DNA of 5,668 bases from CBDULQ01 sp965368115 (GTDB taxonomy: Bacteria > Pseudomonadota > Gammaproteobacteria > SZUA-229). Position numbers and translations under genes: made by a program. The stretch spans positions 1-5,668 of the forward strand of contig CBDULQ010000227.1 of NCBI GenBank assembly GCA_965368115.1. Reading direction: 5' to 3'. Shown here in pieces: positions 1 to 5,668 of the stretch; positions within the stretch are counted from its first letter, which is position 1, and each line of letters starts with the position of its first letter. Under the pieces are notes generated by a model that was not told where the DNA came from, did no database searches, and saw nothing but the letters and a program-made list of their open reading frames with translations.

Positions 1-127
1 ATAACAGGCAGGGCCACTCATCACGACCATACTGAAAATACAACGCCACGCCCATCAACAGGATGCCGCCCCAGAACAACAATGCCCAGTACCAGCCACT
101 GCGATTGATGGCGATCAGTTGTTTCAT
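1..127 (-). CDS. dsbB: DsbB-family disulfide bond formation protein, N-terminal part only (cut by left edge)
   Basis: DsbB proteins are inner-membrane enzymes that reoxidise the periplasmic thiol oxidase DsbA and pass the electrons to quinone. Only the first 42 residues are visible. They show a short cytoplasmic start (MKQLIAINRSG), one hydrophobic segment at about residues 12-31, and then YFQYGRDEWPCLL. In this family the first periplasmic loop carries a CxxC right after such a segment. Cys40 would be its first cysteine, and the next codon beyond Leu42 begins with T, as a Cys codon would. The start is an ATG whose first four bases form ATGA with the stop of the upstream tapT gene. A GGGAG ribosome site lies inside the tapT end (138-142), 10 bases ahead. 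Translational coupling to tapT is therefore likely. The assignment rests on a short segment, so another small membrane protein is possible but less likely. Confidence 0.72.
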   Translation of the reverse strand, partial: MKQLIAINRSGWYWALLFWGGILLMGVALYFQYGRDEWPCLL

Positions 128-768
128 GTTTCTGCGTCTCCCGCCAGCTGGCGATAATTGTTCTGATACACGGACTGACCCATATGTTCGATCTGGCGTT
201 CAATCATCTGCTCAAAAATACGCAACATCGGTTGATAATCGGTGTCGCGGTCGAACCAGCTCAAACAGGCGCTGATTGCTTCGATACTGGACAGCATACC
301 CGGTCCGGGACTTTTGCGGATACGATAATTCGACGTCTGGCGTGTTTGCAGCGCTATGCAGTTCAGCCTCTGCAGGGCCGGTGTGGTATGCCAGATTTTC
401 TTTGCCTTGCGCCAGCTGGCATCGATGAACAGCAAATAACGCGGCGACGAGCTGAACGCTGTAGACGATCGGTCTGAATGGTCGATCTCGACCGCTTGTG
501 CATGGGCTGCCGGAAACACCAGCGCACATTGCTCGGCCTGTTCTGCAAGCAATTGCTGCAAGGGCTCATGTTGATTGAAATCATCCGCCACCCAGCATTG
601 ATAGTCTTGCAAACACAATTCGGCGATAATGGCTGAACCGCGTGCATGACTGCGCTCCTGCGGATGTTGCAGGACGATGACACCAATGGCATTAGGAATC
701 GGTGTCGCCAGCCGGCACAGACAATTCGAAGCGGGACGATGACAGCGATGACAGAAGGCTCGGGCCAT
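124..768 (-). CDS. tapT: tRNA-uridine aminocarboxypropyltransferase, DTW domain (TapT/YfiP type)
   Basis: TapT enzymes transfer the 3-amino-3-carboxypropyl group of S-adenosylmethionine to N3 of a tRNA uridine (acp3U, position 47 in E. coli). The 214-residue product is close to the usual family length. It opens with the conserved cysteine cluster FCHRCHRPASNCLC (Cys6, Cys9, Cys16, Cys18), a likely metal site. It then has the domain signature at 116-119 as DASW, a variant of the D-x-T-W motif with Ser for Thr, followed by the basic run RKAKK. YRIRKSPGPGMLSSIEAIS near 148-166 matches the conserved late motif of the family. I chose the ATG at 768-766, which leaves a short N-terminus before the cysteine motif. 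An upstream in-frame TTG at 777 adds only three residues. No clear ribosome site is visible. The gene ends in an ATGA overlap with dsbB and starts head-to-head with a GNAT gene. E. coli numbering of the target uridine is assumed, not shown here. Confidence 0.88.
   Translation of the reverse strand: MARAFCHRCHRPASNCLCRLATPIPNAIGVIVLQHPQERSHARGSAIIAELCLQDYQCWVADDFNQHEPLQQLLAEQAEQCALVFPAAHAQAVEIDHSDRSSTAFSSSPRYLLFIDASWRKAKKIWHTTPALQRLNCIALQTRQTSNYRIRKSPGPGMLSSIEAISACLSWFDRDTDYQPMLRIFEQMIERQIEHMGQSVYQNNYRQLAGDAET
753..758 (+). promoter_or_regulatory. Ribosome binding site (AGAAGG) that favours the TTG start of the GNAT gene
   Basis: AGAAGG lies 9 bases upstream of the TTG at 768, a good distance for a Shine-Dalgarno element. 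The alternative GTG start at 702 has only a short AGGA four bases ahead. The element lies inside the first codons of the opposite-strand tapT gene. Confidence 0.5.
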
Positions 769-1199
769 TGGATTCAATTCAGTATCAAACTGCGGACGCG
801 CTTATTCTGCCACAGGTGAAACGTTTTTTCCGCGACCACGGCTTTCGTGCCCAGGCGCCGCGTGACGAACATATTGCCATAGCGCTACACCAGTCGAAAC
901 TCGTCGCTGCGCTGCGCCTGTCGCCAGTGGACGAATACTGGTTGCTGCGCAGCATGTGTGTCGCAGAAGCCGATCGAGGTAAGGGCATCGGCAGCGCTCT
1001 GCTCGCGCATTGTCGACCCTGGCTGCAGCAGCACAAGGTGTTCTGTTTTGCCTACCCGCATTTACAGGCGTTTTATCAGCGCGGGGGATTCAGGCCGCTG
1101 CAGGCAACAACGGCGCCGCTACCCATTGCGGCGAAATTCGAGCAGTATACGGAACGTGGAAAAGCGCTGTTGCTGATGCAGTATTGCGCTTCGACCTGA
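768..1199 (+). CDS. Small GNAT-family N-acetyltransferase
   Basis: GNAT enzymes move an acetyl group from acetyl-CoA to an amine. From the TTG start the product is 143 residues, a compact single domain. The acetyl-CoA pyrophosphate loop is clear as MCVAEADRGKGIGSALL (63-79, core R-G-K-G-I-G), following the strand YWLLRSM. FYQRGGF at 102-108 is the usual C-terminal motif with a Tyr (Tyr103) in the position of the common general acid. PQVKRFFRDHGFR near 15-27 is a typical substrate-side helix region. The open frame extends back to a GTG at 702, which would put 22 extra Asp/Arg-rich residues inside tapT. I prefer TTG 768 because of the AGAAGG site and because family members usually start just before the first strand. 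The substrate cannot be read from the sequence. Its head-to-head position with tapT makes acp3U in tRNA a candidate. The TSUP permease gene follows after 48 bases and is probably cotranscribed. Confidence 0.85.
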   Translation: MDSIQYQTADALILPQVKRFFRDHGFRAQAPRDEHIAIALHQSKLVAALRLSPVDEYWLLRSMCVAEADRGKGIGSALLAHCRPWLQQHKVFCFAYPHLQAFYQRGGFRPLQATTAPLPIAAKFEQYTERGKALLLMQYCAST

Positions 1200-1204
1200 A
1201 CCGT

Positions 1205-1220
1205 TTTACTGCAATGTAAA
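1205..1220. repeat. Short inverted repeat TTTAC-N6-GTAAA between the GNAT and permease genes
   Basis: Five-base arms TTTAC (1205-1209) and GTAAA (1216-1220) flank six bases, immediately after the GNAT stop. A second overlapping pair, GTAA (1216-1219) with TTAC (1224-1227), follows. It could be an operator for the permease or a weak hairpin. With arms this short, chance is also possible. Confidence 0.25.
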
Positions 1221-1247
1221 CAGTTACTTTTCGAGCGCGTTTCATCC

Positions 1248-1982
1248 ATGCTTTTCAGTTTTACTCCCCTGGAATTATTCCTGACATTGCTGATTTTCAT
1301 CTGGACTGGCTTCGTTCGCAGCGGGCTCGGTTTCGGTGGCGCAGCGCTGGGTCTGCCGCTGATGCTGTTTATTTACGATCAGCCGCTGTTCTGGTTACCG
1401 GTGATCGGGGCGCACCTGCTGTTCTTTTCCGCGCTCACCCTGCGCAATCGATTACAGAATGTAGACTGGAACTATTTACGCAGTTCCGCGCTGTACATCA
1501 TCCCGACGGCACTGGTCGGCGTGTTCGGCCTGCTCAATCTCCCCACCCAGTGGCTGGTGATTTTCATTTACTCCGTCACCCTGTTCTATGCGGTGACCTG
1601 GGCACTGAACATCGACATTCGCAGCACCAGTGGCTGGGTCGACCGACTATTGCTGATGCTGGGCGGTTACGTGGCCGGCACATCACTCACCGGCGCACCG
1701 CTGATGGTCGCGGTGTACATGCGTCATGTGCCGATTCATCAGTTACGCAACACCCTGTTCGTACTCTGGTTCATCCTGGTGTCGATCAAAATGAGCACCT
1801 TCGCATTACTCAATGTCGATCTGCAACTGATGACTGCGTTACTGCTGTTGCCAGTCGCCGCCATCGGCCATGTCATCGGCCTGAAAGCACACGACTACAT
1901 CCTGCACAACGACAAACTGTTCCGTCGCATCACCGGACTGGTACTGATGCTGATCAGTATTTCCGGTTTACTGAGCCTGTAA
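1248..1982 (+). CDS. TauE/SafE (TSUP) family membrane permease, substrate unknown
   Basis: TSUP proteins (formerly DUF81) are inner-membrane carriers. Characterised members move sulfite, sulfoacetate or related anions, usually outward. The 244-residue product is almost wholly hydrophobic, with about eight membrane segments at roughly 8-24, 28-43, 46-64, 79-96, 102-120, 133-157, 167-188 and 192-211, plus a final one at 228-243. Two related motifs mark the two halves as in the family: GLGFGGAALGLPLM at 26-39 and GTSLTGAPLMV at 144-154. The closing segment (GHVIGLKAHDYI, then LFRRITGLVLML) also fits the family. I used the ATG at 1248. No strong ribosome site precedes it, which would suit expression as the second gene behind the GNAT. 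The gene ends four bases before a strong hairpin. The transported compound cannot be told; sulfur oxyanions are only a family-based guess. Confidence 0.85.
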   Translation: MLFSFTPLELFLTLLIFIWTGFVRSGLGFGGAALGLPLMLFIYDQPLFWLPVIGAHLLFFSALTLRNRLQNVDWNYLRSSALYIIPTALVGVFGLLNLPTQWLVIFIYSVTLFYAVTWALNIDIRSTSGWVDRLLLMLGGYVAGTSLTGAPLMVAVYMRHVPIHQLRNTLFVLWFILVSIKMSTFALLNVDLQLMTALLLLPVAAIGHVIGLKAHDYILHNDKLFRRITGLVLMLISISGLLSL

Positions 1983-1985
1983 ACG

Positions 1986-2012
1986 ACAAAGGATGCACCA
2001 GGCATCCTTTGT
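1986..2012. terminator. Probable bidirectional terminator between the convergent permease and glgP genes
   Basis: A perfect 11-base inverted repeat, ACAAAGGATGC (1986-1996) and GCATCCTTTGT (2002-2012), encloses the five-base loop ACCAG. It lies 3 bases after the permease stop and 30 bases after the glgP stop. Neither side has a long T run. The 3' arm ends CCTTTGT in both directions, which provides a modest U-rich stretch. The convergent position strongly suggests a shared terminator. Confidence 0.75.
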
Positions 2013-2042
2013 GTTAAGCAACATAAACACCTCTGAATTAGA

Positions 2043-4547
2043 TTACAGCGCGTCCGGCGCGATACGATCCAGTTTCCAGATGTCCTGATTGTAATCCAGC
2101 ATGGTGCGATCGGTGGAGAACTTGCCGCTGCAGGCGGTGTTGAGAATACTCATGCGCGTCCAGGCCTGCTGGTCCTGGAACGCCCGGGCAACCGCATCCT
2201 GGGCATCGACAAAACTGCGGAAATCCGCCGCCGTCAACCAGGGGTCGTATTCGCTGGTGATGGAATGGATGATCGGATCAAACAGTCCGCGTTCGAACTG
2301 ATTGAAATGACCGCTACCGAGTAAATCCATCACCGCTTTCAGATCCGCATCCGCAGCAATGATGTCCTGCGGTCGATAGACTTTGCGTGTTTCCGCCACT
2401 TCCTCTGCCGTCAGGCCGAACAGGAAGAAATTATCGTCACCCACTTCTTCGCGAATTTCGATATTGGCACCGTCCAGGGTACCGATGGTAATCGCACCGT
2501 TCATCATGAATTTCATGTTGCCGGTACCGGACGCTTCCTTACCGGCGGTGGACACCTGTTCGGAAAGATCCGCGCCGGGACAGATCACTTCCATCGCCGA
2601 CACCCGGTAATTCGGAAAGAACACCAGTTTGAGTTTATCGCCGACGGCCGGATCGCTGTTGATGACTTTCGCTACATTGTTGATCAGTTTGATAATCAGT
2701 TTGGCCATGGCGTAACCGGGCGCCGCCTTACCGCCGATCAACACGCAACGCGATGTCCAGTTCGCGGTATCACCGCGCTTGATGCGATTGTAAAGATGAA
2801 TGACGTGCAGCACGTTGAGTAACTGGCGTTTGTATTCGTGAATGCGTTTCACCTGAATATCGAACAGGGCTTCGGTTTTGAACGTCACCCCGCATCCACG
2901 CTGCACCAGGTCGGCGAGACGCTGCTTGTTCTGCTGTTTGACTTTGTGCCAACGGGTGCAGAAGTCCGTGTCGTCGACCAGCGGCGCCAGCTTTTTCAAT
3001 TCGTCCAGCCGGGTAATCCAGCCGTCACCAATTTTTTCATTCACCAGTTCGGTCAGTCCGGGATTACACATGGCCATCCAGCGACGCTGAGTCACACCGT
3101 TGGTCTTGTTGTTGAATTTGTTGGGCCAGAGTTCGTAGAAATCGAGAAACAGACCTTCCACCAGCAAACGCGAATGCAGTTCCGCCACACCATTGACGGA
3201 GAAACTGCCGACAATGGCCAGGTTGGCCATGCGCACCATCGGATAGTCACCCTCCTCGATGATGGACATGCGGCGTAAACGCTCACTGTCGCCGGGCCAG
3301 CGTTGCGCCACCTCGGCCAGGAAACGCGCGTTGATTTCGTAAATGATTTCCAGCAGTCGTGGCAACAGACGTTTGAACAGTTCCACCGGCCATTTTTCCA
3401 ACGCTTCCGGCAACAGCGTGTGATTGGTATAGGCCATGGTGTCGGTAACGATATCCCAGGCTTCGTCCCAGCCCATGCCCTGCTTGTCGATCAACAGGCG
3501 CATCAGTTCCGCCACCGCAATACTGGGATGGGTATCGTTGAGCTGGAAACAATGTTTATCGACGAAATGTTTGAAATTGGGGCCGTGCAGATGCGCCCAG
3601 TGACGCATCACATCCTGCAAACTGGCGGATGCCAGAAAGTACTGCTGGCGTAGACGCAGCTCCTTGCCGTTTTCGCTGGCGTCGTTGGGATACAGCACCA
3701 TGGTGATGTGTTCGGCGTTGTTCTTTGCCGCCACTGCCTCGGAATAATCACCGGCGTTGAATTCTTCCAGATCGAATTCATCGGTAGCGGTAGATTTCCA
3801 TAAGCGCAAACTGTTGACGGTATCGTTGTTGTAACCCGGCACCGGAATATCATAGGGCACCGCCAGCACATCGTTGGTGGCGACCCAGCGCACCCGGTAT
3901 TCGCCTTTTTCATCGCGATAATGTTCAGTGTGTCCGCCGAACAAAACGCGCTGGGTGTACTCCGGTCGTTCCTGTTCCCAGGGATTGCCGTCACGTAACC
4001 AGTGATCCGGTTCCTCGATCTGATGCCCGTCTTTCAGTTCCTGACGGAACATGCCGTAATCGTAACGCAGGCCATAGCCCAGCACCGGCAATTGCAGGGT
4101 CGCGCAACTGTCCAGGAAGCAGGCCGCCAGACGCCCCAGACCACCGTTGCCGAGACCCGCATCGTGTTCCGCATCGGCCAGCTCTTCCAGCTCGATACCA
4201 TAGTCGTACAGCATTTTGGCGACGGTGTCGGTAATCCCCAGGTTGAGCATGGCATTGCCCAGCGAACGACCCATGAGAAATTCCAGCGACAGGTAACAGG
4301 TGCGGCGGGCATCTTTATCCTGGTAGGCGGCGCGGGTGTTCTTCCAGCGATCCATCAGTCGATCGCGTACCGTGTAGGCCAGTGCTTCGTAAAGATAATG
4401 ATGGGTGCAATGGCGCTTGTCGCGACCCAGGGTACGACCGAAATAACGCTGAAAATCGTCACCCAGGGATTGTTGGTCATTGTCCGCCGGTGGCAGATCG
4501 ATGAGATCGGGATGGGGTAATAATTTATTCGAATTGTCGAAGCTCAT
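2043..4547 (-). CDS. glgP: Glycogen/alpha-glucan phosphorylase
   Basis: This PLP enzyme (GT35 family) splits alpha-1,4-glucan with phosphate to give glucose-1-phosphate in the cytoplasm. The 834-residue product is full length and undisturbed. Visible landmarks are GLGNGGLGRLAACFLDS at 131-147, FQLNDTHPS at 334-342, TNHTLLPEALE at 374-384 with the active-site His376, KRIHEYKRQLLN at 567-578 with the phosphate-site Lys567, Arg568 and Lys573, and EASGTGNMKFMMNG at 671-684 with the PLP lysine at 679. The spacing is one residue off rabbit muscle phosphorylase. The N-terminus lacks the Ser14 phosphorylation site of the animal enzyme. The Arg-Arg pair of its AMP site (309-310) appears as Arg-His (315-316), so animal-type allosteric control is unlikely. 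The start is ATG with a weak AAGAG site 7 bases ahead. No other glycogen gene is present, so this is a stand-alone copy. The glgP and malP types cannot be fully separated by eye. Confidence 0.96.
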   Translation of the reverse strand: MSFDNSNKLLPHPDLIDLPPADNDQQSLGDDFQRYFGRTLGRDKRHCTHHYLYEALAYTVRDRLMDRWKNTRAAYQDKDARRTCYLSLEFLMGRSLGNAMLNLGITDTVAKMLYDYGIELEELADAEHDAGLGNGGLGRLAACFLDSCATLQLPVLGYGLRYDYGMFRQELKDGHQIEEPDHWLRDGNPWEQERPEYTQRVLFGGHTEHYRDEKGEYRVRWVATNDVLAVPYDIPVPGYNNDTVNSLRLWKSTATDEFDLEEFNAGDYSEAVAAKNNAEHITMVLYPNDASENGKELRLRQQYFLASASLQDVMRHWAHLHGPNFKHFVDKHCFQLNDTHPSIAVAELMRLLIDKQGMGWDEAWDIVTDTMAYTNHTLLPEALEKWPVELFKRLLPRLLEIIYEINARFLAEVAQRWPGDSERLRRMSIIEEGDYPMVRMANLAIVGSFSVNGVAELHSRLLVEGLFLDFYELWPNKFNNKTNGVTQRRWMAMCNPGLTELVNEKIGDGWITRLDELKKLAPLVDDTDFCTRWHKVKQQNKQRLADLVQRGCGVTFKTEALFDIQVKRIHEYKRQLLNVLHVIHLYNRIKRGDTANWTSRCVLIGGKAAPGYAMAKLIIKLINNVAKVINSDPAVGDKLKLVFFPNYRVSAMEVICPGADLSEQVSTAGKEASGTGNMKFMMNGAITIGTLDGANIEIREEVGDDNFFLFGLTAEEVAETRKVYRPQDIIAADADLKAVMDLLGSGHFNQFERGLFDPIIHSITSEYDPWLTAADFRSFVDAQDAVARAFQDQQAWTRMSILNTACSGKFSTDRTMLDYNQDIWKLDRIAPDAL

Positions 4548-4623
4548 AGTCGGACTCTTGGGCTGCAGCGTGATTGATTGTGTGATCGGCGCCAGAGCCG
4601 ACCAACCGTTCTTTTAGCTAACC

Positions 4624-4629
4624 ATGATA
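4624..4629 (-). promoter_or_regulatory. Candidate -10 element of a glgP promoter
   Basis: Read on the minus strand this is TATCAT, five of six matches to the sigma-70 -10 consensus, about 75 bases ahead of the glgP start. The -35 region at the right distance matches poorly and is occupied by the palindrome at 4647-4657, so any promoter here may need an activator. This is a by-eye call. Confidence 0.25.
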
Positions 4630-4646
4630 AACCAGCAATGCCTGAC

Positions 4647-4657
4647 GACACAGTGTC
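4647..4657. repeat. Palindrome GACAC-A-GTGTC upstream of glgP, operator-like
   Basis: Five-base arms GACAC and GTGTC flank a single central A. The site overlaps where the -35 box of the candidate glgP promoter would lie, a place typical for a dimeric regulator. I cannot match it to a named regulator. Confidence 0.35.
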
Positions 4658-4673
4658 TAACCTTTCGCTTTAA

Positions 4674-4689
4674 CACAGCAATTGCTGTG
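4674..4689. repeat. Perfect 16-base palindrome CACAGCAATTGCTGTG
   Basis: The two halves are exact reverse complements with no spacer. As RNA from the minus strand it can fold into a six-pair stem with an AATT loop, extendable by G-U pairs, followed by TTAAAG. It could therefore be a weak terminator of ndh. As DNA it could be a site for a dimeric regulator of glgP. The sequence alone does not decide. Confidence 0.5.
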
Positions 4690-4696
4690 CCACGCC

Positions 4697-4760
4697 GGTC
4701 CCCGTGTACAGGTCAGGGCCCGTTAACACAAAAGGATACCCGTCATGTTAACAGGGGACC
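4697..4760 (-). repeat. Long-range inverted repeat at the 3' end of ndh, possible terminator or mRNA-end structure
   Basis: The arm ACAGGGGACC (4751-4760) pairs with GGTCCCC-G-TGT (4697-4707): ten base pairs with one bulged base, around a 43-base interior. The last base of the right arm is also the last base of the ndh TAG stop codon. Inside, GTTAACA (4722-4728) and TGTTAAC (4746-4752) can form a competing stem that shares bases 4751-4752 with the outer one. Confidence 0.4.
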
Positions 4761-5668
4761 TAGTGTAATTTGATTTGTGGATGCACGGTTGCACGCAAGG
4801 AGTGCGCGATGCTTAACATCATGGTGCGATAGAACCCGAACAGGGCCAGCTGGTGCAGCTTGTACAGAGACAGGTAAACCATGCGTGCAATGAAGCCTTC
4901 CACCATTACACTGCCGGTCAGGTTACCCATCAGATTACCCACCGTGCTGTATTTACCCAACGACACCAGCGAGCCGTAATCATAATATTTGAAATTCCCC
5001 AGCGGCTTGCCCTGTAAACGACGCTTGATGTTCTTTGCCATCAGGCTGGCCTGCTGATGAGCGGACTGGGCACGCGGTGGCACAAAACCGTTCACTTCCG
5101 GCCAGGGACAGGCGCCACAATCACCGATCGCGAAAATATCCTCGTCCAGGGTGGTCTGTAAGTTCTGTTTCAGCATCAGCTGGTTGATACGATTGGTTTC
5201 CAGGCCGTCGAGTTCCCTGAGAAAATCCGGTGCCTTGATGCCCGCCGCCCAGACCTTGATCGCCGCCGGTATGACCCGGCCGGTGTGGGTATGCAGCTCG
5301 TCGCGGGTCACCTTGACCACGCGCTCGCCGGTGATCACACCGATGTTCAGCTTACGTAGCTCGTCTTCGGTGGCCCGCGACAACTTCTCCGGCAGGCCAG
5401 ACAGAATGCGCTCCGCGGCTTCGACGATATGGATCTTGATGTTGGTGGCGCTGACCTGGTCCAGTCCGTAGGCATTGAACAGATGGGACACCTTGTGTAA
5501 CTGGGCGGCCAGTTCCACGCCGGTGGCGCCGGCGCCGGCGATCACCACATCCAGCTGGCCGGCTTTCCGCGGCGTGGCCTGGACATTGGCGCTGATGTAG
5601 GCCTCCAGCAAGTGACTCTGGAACGACTGGGCCTGACGTTTGGTATCCAGGAACAGGCAGTGCTCTCG
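4760..5668 (-). CDS. ndh: Type II NADH:quinone oxidoreductase (NDH-2), N-terminus cut by right edge
   Basis: NDH-2 is a single-subunit FAD enzyme on the inner face of the cytoplasmic membrane that oxidises NADH and reduces quinone without pumping protons. The visible 302 residues are the C-terminal two thirds; E. coli Ndh has 434, so roughly 130 residues lie beyond the edge. Fragment residues 39-52 (LDVVIAGAGATGVE) are the NADH-binding Rossmann loop with its G-x-G-x-x-G and final Glu52. TLDEDIFAIGDCGACPW at 173-189 is the second FAD motif, followed by PPRAQSAHQQA at 197-207 in the quinone-side region. The tail at about 258-290 is rich in hydrophobic and basic residues (FIARMVYLSLYKLHQLALFGFYR) and matches the membrane-anchoring end of Ndh, closing with KLH. 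The reading frame continues in frame to the window edge, so the TTG at 5611 is an internal Leu codon, not a start. The gene ends 212 bases before the start of glgP. Confidence 0.95.
   Translation of the reverse strand, partial: REHCLFLDTKRQAQSFQSHLLEAYISANVQATPRKAGQLDVVIAGAGATGVELAAQLHKVSHLFNAYGLDQVSATNIKIHIVEAAERILSGLPEKLSRATEDELRKLNIGVITGERVVKVTRDELHTHTGRVIPAAIKVWAAGIKAPDFLRELDGLETNRINQLMLKQNLQTTLDEDIFAIGDCGACPWPEVNGFVPPRAQSAHQQASLMAKNIKRRLQGKPLGNFKYYDYGSLVSLGKYSTVGNLMGNLTGSVMVEGFIARMVYLSLYKLHQLALFGFYRTMMLSIAHSLRATVHPQIKLH

Larger units (their letters stand above)
4548..4759. other. Non-coding gap between glgP and ndh: glgP leader plus inverted-repeat cluster
   Basis: Both flanking genes read leftward, so this gap should hold the end of the ndh transcript and the promoter and leader of glgP. 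I see no credible coding frame. It contains a small leader hairpin with arms TCGGC (4586-4590) and GCCGA (4597-4601), an odd palindrome at 4647-4657, a perfect 16-base palindrome at 4674-4689, two copies of GTTAACA (4722-4728 and 4747-4753), and a long-range inverted repeat reaching the ndh stop codon. Confidence 0.8.

Noticed and set aside
702..767. N-terminal extension of the GNAT from GTG 702
   Set aside because: The extra residues are Asp/Arg-rich shadow of the tapT cysteine region and have no place in the GNAT fold. The TTG at 768 has a better ribosome site. Not fully excluded.
1550..2017. 155-codon open frame on the plus strand overlapping the permease
   Set aside because: It is an out-of-frame reading of the TSUP permease. 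The translation is rich in His, Arg and Thr with no family features, and it runs into the terminator hairpin.
4002..4520. 172-codon open frame on the plus strand, antisense to glgP
   Set aside because: It lies wholly within the well-supported glgP gene, has no recognisable domain or ribosome site, and looks like a codon-bias shadow. The same holds for the plus-strand frames at 2838-3278 and 3303-3653.
4565..4590. CRP-type site from TGTGATC near the glgP leader
   Set aside because: Only one half-site (TGTGA at 4581-4585) is present. The matching TCACA half at the right distance is missing.
4722..4753. GTTAACA repeats as attachment or transposon target sites
   Set aside because: Seven-base repeats 25 bases apart with no integrase, transposase or foreign DNA between them. 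Better explained as part of the hairpin cluster.
4760..5611. A shorter complete ndh starting at TTG 5611
   Set aside because: The frame continues upstream to the window edge with residues (REHCLFLDTKRQAQ...) that match NDH-2 proteins, so this is an internal Leu codon of a truncated gene.
1..5668. A previously undescribed multi-gene system such as a defence island, secretion system or biosynthetic cluster
   Set aside because: All six genes belong to known families with housekeeping or common accessory roles, with no mobile-element marks or unusual composition visible. Only the tapT/GNAT pairing merits a functional hypothesis.

Overview
This window reads as an ordinary chromosomal segment of a gammaproteobacterium with moderate GC content. 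The best taxonomic evidence is the C-terminal 302 residues of an NADH dehydrogenase that closely resembles the E. coli Ndh type, down to a C-terminus ending KLH. A short DsbB-like protein, a TapT-type DTW protein and a standard 834-residue glycogen phosphorylase fit the same picture. Genus cannot be assigned from sequence alone. I see no tRNA, rRNA, CRISPR array, insertion sequence or phage gene.

Layout, left to right. Positions 1-768 (minus strand) hold a two-gene unit: tapT, a tRNA uridine aminocarboxypropyltransferase with a DTW domain, followed by a dsbB-like gene cut by the left edge. Their stop and start overlap in an ATGA. Positions 768-1982 (plus strand) hold a divergent pair: a small GNAT acetyltransferase whose likely TTG start shares one base with the tapT ATG, then, 48 bases later, a TauE/SafE-family (TSUP) membrane permease. 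A strong hairpin at 1986-2012 separates this pair from the convergent glgP gene (2043-4547, minus). Positions 4548-4759 are the largest non-coding gap. It carries the 5' leader of glgP and an unusual cluster of inverted repeats that runs into the ndh stop codon. Positions 4760-5668 (minus) are ndh, missing its N-terminal part at the right edge.

The genes do not form one pathway. glgP releases glucose-1-phosphate from glycogen. ndh feeds NADH electrons to quinone, and a DsbB protein would return electrons from periplasmic thiol oxidation to the same quinone pool, but nothing in the sequence links their expression. The most interesting hypothesis is the tapT/GNAT pair. TapT makes acp3U in tRNA, and an N-acetylated form of acp3U is known in some gammaproteobacteria, so the GNAT sharing its start region could be the acetyltransferase for that second step. 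This is an inference from neighbourhood and family only.
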